A DNA stretch of 64,000 bases. Origin: an uncultured Porphyromonas sp. Lineage in GTDB: Bacteria; Bacteroidota; Bacteroidia; Bacteroidales; Porphyromonadaceae. Made by a program: the position numbers and the translations under genes. Shown here one piece after another: positions 25,863 to 34,805 of this stretch (position 1 is the first letter of the stretch; every line of letters begins with the position of its first letter). Under the pieces are notes generated by a model. It was not told the DNA's origin. It made no database searches and saw only the letters and a list, made by a program, of their open reading frames with translations. The DNA lies in the NCBI GenBank assembly GCA_905372565.1, contig CAJPPK010000001.1, positions 165,234 to 229,233 of the forward strand, in the 5' to 3' direction.

Positions 25863-27380
25863 ATGCAGAAGATTTATCTAGGCAAGCAGCTCCCAGATCT
25901 CTATCATGTGGCGGAGCGGTATGATCATCTGACCGCAGTGGATCATATTGATCGTGCAGGACGAGCCTTCATAAGGGAGCTACAGCGCTATTATACTTTA
26001 GGGGGAACGCCTATCTTTATCTTTGCAGGGGCAGGCCGTTGTGGAGCTTATGCTTTACGTATAGCCTCGCTACTAGCTCAGCGAGGCTATCAAGTGAAGA
26101 CCTATCTCTTCTATAGGAAAGGAGTGCTGTCAAGCGACTGTGAGCAACTTCGTCTGGAATTAGAACAAGAGGGAGATCAGATACATCTTGAGGAGATCTT
26201 CACGGAGTTCACGATGCCACGTATTCAGGCTGGAGATCTTGTTATCGATGGTCTGTTTGGTGCAGAGCTTCAGACTCCTATAGGAGGTGGGTATGCTTCA
26301 GTTGTCCAATCCCTCAATACTAGTCGGGCTAGGATTGTAAGTATTGAGATCCCCTCAGGCCTATTTGCAGAGGATAACTCAGGCAATACGCTTGAGCATG
26401 TCATCCGAGCTCATCGGACGATCGCTTTTGATGCGCCTAAGCTGGCATTCTTCTTCCGTGAGAATGCTCCATTTGTCGGTGAATGGTCTAGTCTGACGCT
26501 GGGGATTAGCCCTCAGGCACAGCAGGATATGGATACTCCTTACTACCATGTACAGGATGTACCTCTTTCTCAGAGTCTGTTTCCGAGAGATCGCTTTGGT
26601 ATTCATCAGCATCGAGAGAAAGTCCTGCTGTTTGCTCGTGAAGAAGGTGCTCTAGGGCGAACACTCTTAGCTACGCGAGCTGCTCTAGGTGCTGGAGCCT
26701 GGGAAGTCTGTGCCTCCGTCTCAGCACGAGATGTACAGGCTCTGCAGCTAGCTCAGCCAGAGCTGTATGCCTTGAGTGCAGAGAATGAAGGAGACTTGTT
26801 GTTATCGCTTGCTGACTATCGGGCGGTGGCTGTCTCAGAAGGCTTTGGGACGGATCTAAAGGCGAAGGCCCTATTTGAGCAGATTCTTGTAGCTAATCCT
26901 CGGGCGCTCCTTCTTGATGGAGATGCTGTCGAGCTGATAGCGCAAGATCGCAAGCTACTAGAGAAACTGCCTGAGCGTACGATCCTGCTTGTGACGACCG
27001 AAGAGCTGAACCGTATCTTTGGCTCTATTAGAACAGATCGTGAACGCCTAGAATTGGTTCTAGAATTGGCTCATAACCGCAATATCTATGTGATCCTGCG
27101 TGATGCCTATTCGGTGGTCTGTACTCCTACTCGCTCAGCCTTCTTTGATACGACGGGTAACACTGGTCTACAAGCACCAGGGGCTAAGAGTGTCCTCTCA
27201 GGTGTGATCCTAAGCCTGCTTGGTCAAGAGTATGAACCCATTACTGCAGCTATATTGGGACTGCATCTGGTGGGGCTCTCAGCAGAGCTGTATGCGGGGC
27301 GTTACTCAGAGAGAAGCCTGACCGCCTCCTCACTAGTCTCTCTCCTAGGAGAAGCCTATCGTCAGCTAGAGAGTCAGTAG
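25863..27380 (+). CDS. NnrE-NnrD (YjeF) homologue with eroded catalytic motifs
   Basis: The 505-residue protein has the layout of the bifunctional NAD(P)HX repair enzyme: an epimerase domain (about 1-215) and an ADP/ATP-dependent NAD(P)HX dehydratase domain (about 235-505). Family features remain, such as VIDGLFGAEL with D129 and IEIPSGLFAEDNSG. The motifs that define activity are changed, however. NNGGDG is RCGAYA (59-64), the dehydratase GTGD loop is GAKS (440-443) with Asp replaced by Ser, and the LDADALN-like strand is LDGDAVE. The frame is intact and ends the lpx operon before a strong terminator. It is either an unusual pseudoenzyme or a divergent enzyme. Confidence 0.8.
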   Translation: MQKIYLGKQLPDLYHVAERYDHLTAVDHIDRAGRAFIRELQRYYTLGGTPIFIFAGAGRCGAYALRIASLLAQRGYQVKTYLFYRKGVLSSDCEQLRLELEQEGDQIHLEEIFTEFTMPRIQAGDLVIDGLFGAELQTPIGGGYASVVQSLNTSRARIVSIEIPSGLFAEDNSGNTLEHVIRAHRTIAFDAPKLAFFFRENAPFVGEWSSLTLGISPQAQQDMDTPYYHVQDVPLSQSLFPRDRFGIHQHREKVLLFAREEGALGRTLLATRAALGAGAWEVCASVSARDVQALQLAQPELYALSAENEGDLLLSLADYRAVAVSEGFGTDLKAKALFEQILVANPRALLLDGDAVELIAQDRKLLEKLPERTILLVTTEELNRIFGSIRTDRERLELVLELAHNRNIYVILRDAYSVVCTPTRSAFFDTTGNTGLQAPGAKSVLSGVILSLLGQEYEPITAAILGLHLVGLSAELYAGRYSERSLTASSLVSLLGEAYRQLESQ

Positions 27381-27407
27381 AGATTCTCCCCTGATTGCTA
27401 ATATTAT

Positions 27408-27455
27408 AATATCCGGGCTACACTTCTTGACGAGTGTAGCCCGGATATTTTTTAG
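27408..27455. terminator. Bidirectional terminator between the lpx operon and comF
   Basis: A perfect 17-bp stem (AATATCCGGGCTACACT and its complement) with an 8-base loop is followed by TTTTTTA on the plus strand. It is AT-ended on both sides, so it can serve both converging units. Confidence 0.9.
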
Positions 27456-27533
27456 TCTTATCAAGGAGCTATTATCCTCCTGAGACAGGCACTGGCTTAC
27501 ATTTAGAGGGGGAATGCTTCACTAAAAGAATAG

Positions 27534-28241
27534 CTAGCGAATGGCTACGGCGGAGACGAAGATATGGACGGTCGTGACACCACACTGCTCTAGTAGATCA
27601 CAGATGGCTAAGAGCGTAGCTCCTGTGGTTAAGACATCATCGACGAGGAGTATGCGCTTACCAGCTAGCCTCATTAGTCGGTCTTCTTTCGGTGTGAGGT
27701 AGTAGGCATTCCGTGCATTCTCTCTGCGATCTTCACGAGATAGCTTAGTTTGTGAGGTGCTACTTGAGTGGCGGAGGATGAGATCCTCTACTACGGGAGC
27801 CTGGTAATAGTCACTTAGTTCCTTGGCTAGTAGTCCTGCTTGATTAAATCCACGGATGCCTAGATGCTTCCTTGAGATGGGTACGGGGAGGATGAGGTCA
27901 ATTTCACCGGGCTTAGGGTGTAAGGCCTCTTCATATAGAGCTGTGCGAACGATAAATCCAGCTACTTCACGTACTCCCTGATACTTCAGAGCGATGATAA
28001 GGCGATGGGTAGGGCTATCGTGCTGATAAGCGAAAGGGGAGGATAGAGACTGGATGATAGGTGTCCCTAGTAGTCGTTCGCTAGCTCGCATATGCTTCTC
28101 TTCATAGTGTGCTAGATCAAGAGCACATTCAGTACATACACATGCTTCGTAGGGAGCTACACGCATGCCACAGAGGATACATAGGCGAGGATAGATGAGA
28201 CCGAGTAGATGCTCTCTGTGGTCTCTAATCAAACGCTTCAT
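27534..28241 (-). CDS. ComF-family phosphoribosyltransferase-like protein
   Basis: The family links natural-transformation proteins (ComFC) and GntX; its biochemical role is unsettled. The N-terminus has a four-cysteine zinc-type motif, CILCG and CVCTEC. The C-terminal half is a type I phosphoribosyltransferase fold with the PRPP loop RILLVDDVLTTGAT and the RGFNQAGLLAKEL segment. The open frame extends to 28283, but the ATG at 28241 (MKRLIRDHREH, 235 residues) is preferred since it shortens the overlap with recX from 59 to 17 bases. It is the last gene of prmC-recX-comF. Confidence 0.85.
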   Translation of the reverse strand: MKRLIRDHREHLLGLIYPRLCILCGMRVAPYEACVCTECALDLAHYEEKHMRASERLLGTPIIQSLSSPFAYQHDSPTHRLIIALKYQGVREVAGFIVRTALYEEALHPKPGEIDLILPVPISRKHLGIRGFNQAGLLAKELSDYYQAPVVEDLILRHSSSTSQTKLSREDRRENARNAYYLTPKEDRLMRLAGKRILLVDDVLTTGATLLAICDLLEQCGVTTVHIFVSAVAIR

Positions 28242-28731
28242 CGTCTTCGTCGAGGAGCCCCAGTGCCACCTCTCGCACCTCATCTAAGGGATAGCCTCGG
28301 TAGAGACCAAAGCGCATCAATCGGTCAAAGGCCTTACGTCGCTCCAGCCCTCTCGGTAGGCTACGTAGCTTGCTGGTTAGCAGTCGCTCTAGCTGGTCAT
28401 CTTCATCCTCCTCTAGTTCTTCCTCGAGTGATGCTAAGGCTTCATCAATGAGGTGGGTAGGGAGCTGATGTTTGCGGAGCTCTGCTCTAAGGCGTATAGG
28501 ACCCCAGCCATTGAAGCGGTACTTATCTCGTACGAAGGCATGGGCGAAGCGCTCTAGATCGAGGAAGCCCTCTTGCTCTAGGCGATCAACGATGGCTTCG
28601 CTTAGCTCCGAGGGGAGCTCCCATAGCCGTAGCTTACGTCGTACCTCCATAGCAGAGTGCTCTGAGGTGGCGCAGTAGTTAGCTAGCCGAGCATAGGCCT
28701 CATCGGGTGTATAGCTTTTCTTAGACGGCAT
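28225..28731 (-). CDS. recX: RecX-family regulatory protein
   Basis: The 168-residue, helix-rich product shows three repeated triple-helix modules typical of RecX. Examples are ALARLANYCATSEHSAMEVRRKL with the conserved RR, FLDLERFAHAFVRDKYRFNGWGPIRLRAEL, and a shorter third copy. RecX binds RecA filaments and limits recombination. The acidic stretch LEEELEEDEDDQLE near residue 115 is unusual but does not break the fold pattern. It overlaps prmC by 11 bases and comF by 17 bases, so translational coupling is likely. Confidence 0.88.
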   Translation of the reverse strand: MPSKKSYTPDEAYARLANYCATSEHSAMEVRRKLRLWELPSELSEAIVDRLEQEGFLDLERFAHAFVRDKYRFNGWGPIRLRAELRKHQLPTHLIDEALASLEEELEEDEDDQLERLLTSKLRSLPRGLERRKAFDRLMRFGLYRGYPLDEVREVALGLLDEDDEAFD

Positions 28732-29635
28732 CGCTAGGGAGGTAGATGAGGTGTAGGAAGCGTAGCTTACCTGACAGATCCTCGATTAGCTCAGCGTGGA
28801 TGCTCTCTTGCCCAAGTCGGAGATAGAAGGTTTCCTTCGTAGCTTCAGCATAGATCGGGTTGAGCTCTAGCCAGAGGTGTCCCCCTGGAGCTAGATACCC
28901 TTGGGAGAGGAGCTCACATATAGCTTGATAGTAAGCGATAGGGGACTCTTCCGGAGCAAATAGGGCTAGGTGGGGCTCGAAGAGGAGAACCCCTGGTGCC
29001 ATACTATCAGCCTCCTCGGGGGCTATGTAGGGAGGATTGCTGACGATTAGGTCAAAGGCTGGGGTCGGGGGTGTAACCTCCTCGACGAGCTCAAAGAGAT
29101 CTTTCTTCCAGAGCTTCACCGAGCGTCCTGTGAGTCGGGTGAGCTCTGAGAAGTTGGCTTGTGCGATAGGTATTGCTTGGCTGGAGACCTCAATAGCTAT
29201 GGTCTCTGGGGCTTCTTTTAGCCCAGCAGTTAGGGCATAGGCGATGCAGCCACTTCCGGTGCCGATGTCTAGAATCCGTTGGCTCCTAGCACTCGCTGAG
29301 TCTGCTAGGATGAGACTGACCAGCTCCTCTGTCTCAGGACGAGGAATTAGGGCTCCTTCGCTAATCACCAATCGATAGTCTGCGAAGTCTGCATAGCCGA
29401 GGATGTACTGCAGTGGATGCCCCATGCTCAGCTTGAGTATATAGTCCGTTAGCCTTTGTGCCTCTGAGGCAGACAAATGTCTATCTTTGTCTAGGAGTAG
29501 TAGCTCTGTGCGATTACAGCCTAATACTTCCTCTAGGAGCCGACGTATGATCTCCTTGGCTTCGGACGGATCATAGAGGTCGGCTAGCTGTGCAGGTCCT
29601 TCTTGCTCAAACTGCCGAATAGTCAAGTGATTCAT
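28721..29635 (-). CDS. prmC: Peptide chain release factor N5-glutamine methyltransferase
   Basis: This class I SAM methyltransferase modifies the GGQ glutamine of release factors. The SAM-binding ILDIGTGSGCIAYAL lies near residue 120 and the catalytic SNPPYIAPEEAD near residue 195. The N-terminal helical domain includes HPLQYILGYADF. Its substrate RF1 is encoded at 20497. The open frame starts at 29644 (MFIM); the ATG at 29635 (MNHLTIRQF) is the more usual start. It is transcribed divergently from ribD, the two starts being only 24 bases apart, so both promoters must lie close to or inside the genes. Confidence 0.93.
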   Translation of the reverse strand: MNHLTIRQFEQEGPAQLADLYDPSEAKEIIRRLLEEVLGCNRTELLLLDKDRHLSASEAQRLTDYILKLSMGHPLQYILGYADFADYRLVISEGALIPRPETEELVSLILADSASARSQRILDIGTGSGCIAYALTAGLKEAPETIAIEVSSQAIPIAQANFSELTRLTGRSVKLWKKDLFELVEEVTPPTPAFDLIVSNPPYIAPEEADSMAPGVLLFEPHLALFAPEESPIAYYQAICELLSQGYLAPGGHLWLELNPIYAEATKETFYLRLGQESIHAELIEDLSGKLRFLHLIYLPSDAV

Positions 29636-29659
29636 AATAAACAAATATAGGTAATACTC

Positions 29660-30667
29660 ATGATAGATGACGAACGATATATGAGGCGAGCGCTTCAGCT
29701 TGCCTCCTTGGCTTTGGGAGAGACTACGCCTAATCCGCTAGTGGGAGCCGTGATCGTTCATGACGGGCATATCATCGGTGAGGGCTATCATCATCGTAGT
29801 GGTCAGCCTCATGCCGAAGTGATGGCAGTGGCCTCTGTGAAGGAGCGAGAGCTACTTCCTCATGCTACGCTCTACGTAACCTTAGAGCCATGCGCACACT
29901 ATGGAAAGACTCCACCCTGTGCCGAGCTTATCCTAAGAGAAAGAATCCCACGGGTCATAGTAGCCATGGAGGATCCCTTTGCTCAGGTAGCGGGGAGGGG
30001 ACTAGCTCTGCTTCGTGAGGCAGGTGTGGAGGTTGAGGTAGGGTTGCTTCGTGATGAAGCCTGGTCTCTCAACCGACCTTTTCTGACTACCCAGCTGAAG
30101 CGTCGTCCCTGGGTCACACTTAAGTGGGCGCAGAGTATCGATGGATATATGGATAGACTACGTATGGACAGAAGTCTGGCTCCCGTCCATTTTAGTTCTC
30201 CACTACAGCTCCGACGGGTGCATGCCGTCCGTCAGCAGCATGATGCGATCCTCGTGGGGTATCGTACAGCGCTTCTGGATAATCCACAGCTGACGAATCG
30301 TCTGTGGTATGGGAGGCATCCTATCCGGATTGTTTTGGATCGGGATCTTCAGTTACCTCTTGATCTGGCTCTCTTTACGGATGGGAAGTCCTCTACGTGG
30401 GTGATCCATAGTGTGCATACCACACCTACAGAGGAGCACCTTGCTTGTGCAGGCGTTCGTTACCTCGCTTTGGCTGGGAAGAAGCTCTTACCTCACGAGA
30501 TCCTAGAGCGCCTTTATCAAGAGGGGATTCAGTCCCTTTTGATCGAGGGAGGAGGGCAGACACTGCAGGAGTTTATCGATGCCGAGTGCTATGATGATAT
30601 GTATATTGAGGTCGCTCCGCAGATCCTAGGTGTAGGTAGGAAGGCACCCCATTTACCTATCCTGTGA
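29660..30667 (+). CDS. ribD: Bifunctional diaminohydroxyphosphoribosylaminopyrimidine deaminase / 5-amino-6-(5-phosphoribosylamino)uracil reductase
   Basis: The 335-residue protein performs the second and third steps of riboflavin synthesis. The N-terminal cytidine deaminase-like domain (about 1-145) has the zinc motifs HAEVMAV and PCAHYGKTPPC. The C-terminal reductase domain (about 150-335) has TLKWAQSIDGYMD and the NADPH-binding LLIEGGGQTLQEF. No other rib gene is adjacent and no FMN riboswitch was seen upstream. The C-terminus ends a little earlier than in longer homologues, but the motifs are complete. Confidence 0.94.
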   Translation: MIDDERYMRRALQLASLALGETTPNPLVGAVIVHDGHIIGEGYHHRSGQPHAEVMAVASVKERELLPHATLYVTLEPCAHYGKTPPCAELILRERIPRVIVAMEDPFAQVAGRGLALLREAGVEVEVGLLRDEAWSLNRPFLTTQLKRRPWVTLKWAQSIDGYMDRLRMDRSLAPVHFSSPLQLRRVHAVRQQHDAILVGYRTALLDNPQLTNRLWYGRHPIRIVLDRDLQLPLDLALFTDGKSSTWVIHSVHTTPTEEHLACAGVRYLALAGKKLLPHEILERLYQEGIQSLLIEGGGQTLQEFIDAECYDDMYIEVAPQILGVGRKAPHLPIL

Positions 30668-30690
30668 GCTGTGCTGAGCGAGCGAGTAGC

Positions 30691-30782
30691 CACAATATAC
30701 CCAATCATACGATCACAATATACCCAACCTAGTAGTTGCGATATACCTAACCTGTTGGTTACAATATACCCAACCATAGGGG
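30691..30782 (-). repeat. Tandem array A2: four 23-bp units, core GGTATATTGT (minus strand)
   Basis: Units begin at 30691, 30714, 30737 and 30760, each exactly 23 bases. Plus-strand cores are ACAATATACCCAA, ACAATATACCCAA, GCGATATACCTAA and ACAATATACCCAA. The array starts 24 bases after the ribD stop. A 102-codon minus-strand ORF across it (30589-30897) is generated by the repeat. From 30783 to 31080 nothing else was recognised. Confidence 0.88.
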
Positions 30783-31095
30783 GCTTCGATAGAGTATGAG
30801 TACGCCAGATCGAACATGCGATCATGCTCTGATAGGATGGCTTCCTTATAATTTTAATGAAGGCTTTCTTCGCCGAGAGAGTAGAGAATAAGCCCATCTT
30901 GTAGCCTGCTATATGCCCATCGATTCCCTCTGTAGATGTACACTAGATGTATTATGGAGAGGTAGCTAGATCTTTCAGAAGTAGGAACTTATATGTCATG
31001 GGTTAAACATGATGCCAGGGCTACTAGGGATGCTGATAGATCCTAGAGGATGTGCTGGTCAAAAGGGGCGGTGTGAAAATTTTCTACTTGTTTCG

Positions 31096-31122
31096 TTGAC
31101 TCCTAGATGTTGCTTATCTTTG
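31096..31122 (+). promoter_or_regulatory. gcvH-purE promoter
   Basis: TATCTTTG at 31115-31122 fits the -7 box. TTG occurs at 31096 (short spacing) and at 31088 (long spacing), so the -33 element is uncertain. The ATG of gcvH is 63 bases downstream. Confidence 0.5.
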
Positions 31123-31185
31123 CCTTAGAACAAGAAACAAGACAAACAATATCGTATCAACTAACTCATAAACCCTAGAAAGAAC

Positions 31186-31566
31186 ATGAACATTCCACAG
31201 GAACTTCGCTACACTAAGGATCACGAGTGGGCGCGCGTTGAGGGCGATGTCGTCTACATCGGTATTACGGACTATGCCCAAGGTGAACTTGGTGAGATCG
31301 TCTACGTCGATGTGGCTACTGAAGGAGAAAGCCTTGGGGCAGAAGAGGTCTTCGGCTCAATCGAAGCTGTAAAGACGGTGTCCGACCTACTCCTCCCTCT
31401 CGAAGGTGAAGTGCTGGAGCTGAATCCAGCCCTAGAAGAAAGCCCAGAGCTCGTCAATAGCGATCCTTACGGAGAAGGCTGGATCATCAAGCTAAAGCCT
31501 GCTAATGCAGACGATCTCGATGGTCTACTCAGCGCTGACGACTATAAGGCTCTGATCGCAGGATGA
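31186..31566 (+). CDS. gcvH: Glycine cleavage system H protein
   Basis: The 126-residue carrier protein holds lipoate on K63 in GSIEAVKTVSDLL. It shuttles the aminomethyl group from GcvP (14204-17086) to the T protein. The fold-typical NIPQELRYTKDHEWARVEGD and C-terminal YGEGWIIKLKP are complete. The stop codon overlaps the purE start in ATGA, so the two are translationally coupled although their pathways are linked only through one-carbon metabolism. Confidence 0.97.
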   Translation: MNIPQELRYTKDHEWARVEGDVVYIGITDYAQGELGEIVYVDVATEGESLGAEEVFGSIEAVKTVSDLLLPLEGEVLELNPALEESPELVNSDPYGEGWIIKLKPANADDLDGLLSADDYKALIAG

Positions 31567-32075
31567 GCCTAGCACCTCGTGTAAGTATCATCATGGGTAG
31601 TACCTCAGATCTACCCATCATGGAGAAGGCTGCAGCACGCCTAGACGCTTTTGGTATTCCCTTTGAGATGCTTGCCCTGTCGGCGCATCGTACACCACGT
31701 GAAGTCGAGCAGTTTGCCTCGACTGCTAAGGAGCGTGGCGTGCGTGTCATCATCGGTGCTGCTGGTATGGCTGCACATCTCTGTGGAGTCATTGCTTCGA
31801 TGACCTCTGTCCCCGTGATCGGGGTACCTATCAAGGCTTCACTTGAGGGAGTTGATGCGCTCTATTCGATGGTGCAGATGCCTCCAGGTATCCCTGTCGC
31901 TACGGTTGGTATCAATGCCGCTGAGAATGCTGCATTGCTAGCTATTCAGATGCTTGCTACAGGCGATGAAGAGCTTTATGCCAAGCTGGAGGCCTACAAG
32001 GAATCACTCAAGGAGAAAGTCGTCAAGGCGAACCAAGAGCTTGCTTCAGTGAAGTTCGTGCATAAGACGAACTAA
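31563..32075 (+). CDS. purE: N5-carboxyaminoimidazole ribonucleotide mutase
   Basis: The 170-residue class I PurE moves the carboxyl group from N5-CAIR to give CAIR in purine synthesis. The substrate-binding loop IIMGSTSDLPIMEKAA, the SAHRTPREV segment with the catalytic histidine, and AGMAAHLCGVIASMTSVPVI are present. The homo-octameric enzyme is normally paired with PurK, which is not in the window. It ends at a terminator 22 bases downstream. Confidence 0.96.
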   Translation: MSLAPRVSIIMGSTSDLPIMEKAAARLDAFGIPFEMLALSAHRTPREVEQFASTAKERGVRVIIGAAGMAAHLCGVIASMTSVPVIGVPIKASLEGVDALYSMVQMPPGIPVATVGINAAENAALLAIQMLATGDEELYAKLEAYKESLKEKVVKANQELASVKFVHKTN

Positions 32076-32096
32076 TATTAGTCTTAGCTAGTTATT

Positions 32097-32137
32097 AACC
32101 CAAGGAGCACGGCGAACGTGATCGTACTCCTTGGGTT
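32097..32137 (+). terminator. Terminator of gcvH-purE
   Basis: AACCCAAGGAG pairs with CTCCTTGGGTT around a 13-19 base loop, followed by TGCTATTCTAT. It overlaps a TTG codon in frame with ispG, which argues against that codon as a start. Confidence 0.75.
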
Positions 32138-32166
32138 TGCTATTCTATATCTTCCAAGATCGCTAT

Positions 32167-33948
32167 ATGACCGAACAGTCACCTTCTTCCCAACCATGTC
32201 GCTACGTACGTCGTAGCACGATCCAAGTCCCCATCGGTGTGACACCTCTTGGAGGTAATCACCCGGTACGTGTGCAGACGATGGCCACGGCCTCGACACT
32301 AGATACCGAGGCCTCGGTAGCACAGGCAGAGCGTATAGTCGCTGCTGGAGCTGAGTACCTACGCTACACGGCTCAAGATAAGCGAGTAGCTACGAATCTA
32401 GGTGTCATTCACCAAGAGCTACGTAAGCGTGGTATCACTATTCCGCTAGTCGCAGATATTCACTTTAATCCTACGGCTGCTGATACAGCATTAGAGTTCG
32501 TAGAGAAGGTACGTGTCAATCCGGGGAATTATGTCGATACCAAGGGGCGTGTCACGGAGTGGACAGAAGAAGTTTTCGCTAGCATGCATGAGCAAGTCCG
32601 ACAGCGCTTCGGAGCATTTGTCGAGCGGGCTAAGGAGCTAGGTCGTGCCATTCGTATAGGTGTCAATCATGGTTCGCTCTCCGAACGCATGGTGATGCGC
32701 TATGGCGATACCCCCGAGGGGATGGTGCAGAGCTGTCTAGAGTATCTGGATGTATGTCGGGAGCATGACTTCCATCACTTAGTCATCTCGATGAAGTCCT
32801 CCAATACGACGGTGATGACTGCGGCTGTACGATTGCTCGTTCAGCGACTAGAGGAGGGAGGCTATCCAGCTTATCCTCTACACCTAGGGGTGACGGAGGC
32901 TGGCGAAGGGGAGGATGGTCGTATCAAGAGTGCTGTTGGGATCGGTTCGCTCCTTGCCGATGGGCTGGGAGATACGATCCGTGTCTCTTTAAGTGAAGAG
33001 CCCGAGTGTGAGCTTCCTGTAGCACGTGCCCTAGTAGACTACATCGCTCGGCGTGAGGGACAGCCTCTCCTCGCAGAGGGCTTGCCTAGCTGGAAGGAGT
33101 ATCGCCATTTGGCTGAAGGAGCTCGTCGTGCTTCTACCCCGTACGGGAATCTATTCGGAGGTGCTAACCTACCTATTGTGGCTGTTTCAGCCACTGCTAA
33201 GGAGACTGTTGAGTCCTTTGACGTCCGCCCAGATGTCTTAGTATCTCCCGAGGGAGAGCTATGCTTAGCTAGTGGGGTAAAGGTCGATGGTGTACAGGTA
33301 TTCGAGCTAGACTCGACCAATATGCATCCAGCTCAACTAGAGAGCTTACAGCAGTCTACTCATCCACTTATCCTCCTTGTCAGCCGAGGAGTTAATCCTG
33401 TCGCTGAATGGCGCTGGGGATTTACCCAGCTACAGCGTGCAGGCATCCAGGCTCCGATCCTACTTAAGCGTAACTATGATACGACAGATCTAGAGCTCTT
33501 CCGTCTCTATGCTGCAGCTGACTGTGGTAGCATCCTCCTAGATGGATGGGGTAATGGGCTTTGCCTAGAAGCTCCTGCTTTGTCAGTGGAGGACGTCGTG
33601 AAGACGAGCCTCGGTATTCTACAGGCGACTCGCCTGAGGATGAGCAAGACGGAGTTTATTAGTTGCCCAGGGTGTGGACGTACGCTCTATAATCTCCAGA
33701 CGACCATCGCAGAGGTCAAGGCTGCTACAGCCCATCTCAAGGGGCTGAAGATCGGTATCATGGGCTGTATCGTCAATGGGCCTGGGGAGATGGCTGATGC
33801 CGACTATGGCTACGTCGGAGCTGCTCCAGGTAAGATCGATCTCTACAAGGGGCAAGAGTGCATTCGTAAAGGCGTCCCTCAAGCTGAGGCGGTCGAACAT
33901 CTGATCGATCTGATTCGTGAGTATGGAGATTGGAAGGATCCTGAGTAG
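32167..33948 (+). CDS. ispG: 4-hydroxy-3-methylbut-2-enyl-diphosphate synthase (flavodoxin), long form
   Basis: IspG converts MEcPP to HMBPP in the non-mevalonate isoprenoid pathway using a [4Fe-4S] cluster. The cluster cysteines are C500 and C503 (SCPGCGRT) and C534 (GCIVNGPGEM), counted from the ATG at 32167. The protein has 593 residues because a large insert separates the TIM barrel from the reductase domain. This long form is known in Bacteroidota, chlamydiae and plants. The frame is open upstream to a TTG at 32131, but that lies in the purE terminator, so the ATG is chosen. Confidence 0.95.
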   Translation: MTEQSPSSQPCRYVRRSTIQVPIGVTPLGGNHPVRVQTMATASTLDTEASVAQAERIVAAGAEYLRYTAQDKRVATNLGVIHQELRKRGITIPLVADIHFNPTAADTALEFVEKVRVNPGNYVDTKGRVTEWTEEVFASMHEQVRQRFGAFVERAKELGRAIRIGVNHGSLSERMVMRYGDTPEGMVQSCLEYLDVCREHDFHHLVISMKSSNTTVMTAAVRLLVQRLEEGGYPAYPLHLGVTEAGEGEDGRIKSAVGIGSLLADGLGDTIRVSLSEEPECELPVARALVDYIARREGQPLLAEGLPSWKEYRHLAEGARRASTPYGNLFGGANLPIVAVSATAKETVESFDVRPDVLVSPEGELCLASGVKVDGVQVFELDSTNMHPAQLESLQQSTHPLILLVSRGVNPVAEWRWGFTQLQRAGIQAPILLKRNYDTTDLELFRLYAAADCGSILLDGWGNGLCLEAPALSVEDVVKTSLGILQATRLRMSKTEFISCPGCGRTLYNLQTTIAEVKAATAHLKGLKIGIMGCIVNGPGEMADADYGYVGAAPGKIDLYKGQECIRKGVPQAEAVEHLIDLIREYGDWKDPE

Positions 33949-33986
33949 CCTTCTTTATTGACCTTACAGACAAGCTAACTACCTAG

Positions 33987-34424
33987 ATGATGACTGTCAA
34001 GCTAATCAACACCTCTAAGCATCCAGCCCCAGCTTATGCCACAGTAGGAGCTGCCGGTCTAGATCTACGTGCTAATCTAGAAGTACCCATCTCCGTAGCT
34101 CCCCTAGAGCGTGTCCTGATCCCCACGGGGCTCTTTATGGAGATTCCCTTCGGCTACGAGGGGCAGGTGCGTCCACGCAGTGGTCTTGCTCTGAAGCATG
34201 GCATTACCGTGCTCAATAGCCCAGGCACGATTGACTCGGACTATCGAGGTGAGCTACGTGTTCTGCTGGTTAACCTTTCCTCTGAAACCTTTGTAATCGA
34301 GGATGGTGAACGCATTGCTCAGCTGGTATTCGCTCGTCATGAAGTCGCCACTTGGGAGGAAGTATCCTCTTTAGAAGATTCTGATCGAGGAGCAGGAGGC
34401 TTTGGTCATACGGGCAAAAAGTAA
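33987..34424 (+). CDS. dut: Deoxyuridine 5'-triphosphate nucleotidohydrolase
   Basis: The 145-residue trimeric dUTPase hydrolyses dUTP to dUMP and pyrophosphate. The five family motifs are in order: GAAGLDLRA, RPRSGLALK, GTIDSDYRGE with the catalytic aspartate, GERIAQLVF, and the C-terminal arm RGAGGFGHTGK. It follows ispG by 38 bases and ends at a strong terminator. Confidence 0.97.
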   Translation: MMTVKLINTSKHPAPAYATVGAAGLDLRANLEVPISVAPLERVLIPTGLFMEIPFGYEGQVRPRSGLALKHGITVLNSPGTIDSDYRGELRVLLVNLSSETFVIEDGERIAQLVFARHEVATWEEVSSLEDSDRGAGGFGHTGKK

Positions 34425-34452
34425 AGCTCTCCGCTCCCAGTCAACTAATCTT

Positions 34453-34499
34453 AAGGCTCCCCATCTTCATACCGAAAAAGTGTGAAGATGGGGAGCCTT
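34453..34499 (+). terminator. Terminator of ispG-dut
   Basis: A 17-bp stem (AAGGCTCCCCATCTTCA and its complement) around a 13-base loop lies 28 bases after the dut stop. Confidence 0.85.
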
Positions 34500-34571
34500 C
34501 TATTGGGAGTTAAGCTAACTAGGGAGGAGGATGTGGCGCTTCTTTGATCGCACTGATGGACTCCCTTGGTG

Positions 34572-34660
34572 TAGGATGTGTCTCTCGTTAAGGAAAGCAT
34601 AGCCTTTATACGACTGCAGGTATAGCTCTATTCGGACAAAGGTATGCGTTTGATGAGGAG
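34572..34660. repeat. Tandem array D2: three or four 22-bp dyad units, core AAGGTNNACCTT
   Basis: Units at 34595 (AAGCATAGCCTTT), 34617 (CAGGTATAGCTCT) and 34639 (AAGGTATGCGTTT) are 22 bases apart. A weaker first unit at 34573 (AGGATGTGTCTCT) keeps the spacing. It lies between dut and guaA. Confidence 0.6.
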
Positions 34661-34744
34661 GCGTCATTCGCACTGCCAGGTATGGAGCTCAAGTGGACGG
34701 AGGAAGAGAAAGGGCGCTGTCCCTCGTCACTACAGGTTAATTTG

Positions 34745-34752
34745 TATCTTTG
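34745..34752 (+). promoter_or_regulatory. guaA -7 box
   Basis: TATCTTTG, 53 bases before the guaA ATG, fits the Bacteroidetes -7 element. No clear TTTG was seen at -33. No guanine riboswitch was recognised. Confidence 0.5.
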
Positions 34753-34805
34753 CACCAATGTTGGTCCGCTAGGGGCTGACTTCCGCTTACATCTACGATA
34801 TAGCT

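Noticed and set aside
30589..30897. Minus-strand ORF of 102 codons overlapping the end of ribD
   Set aside because: Its middle is the 23-bp array read in shifting frames (GYIVT, GWVYC, GYIVA) and it overlaps ribD antisense; no gene-like composition.
32131..32166. TTG codon as the start of ispG
   Set aside because: It lies inside the purE terminator stem; the ATG at 32167 is 12 codons downstream and fits the family.
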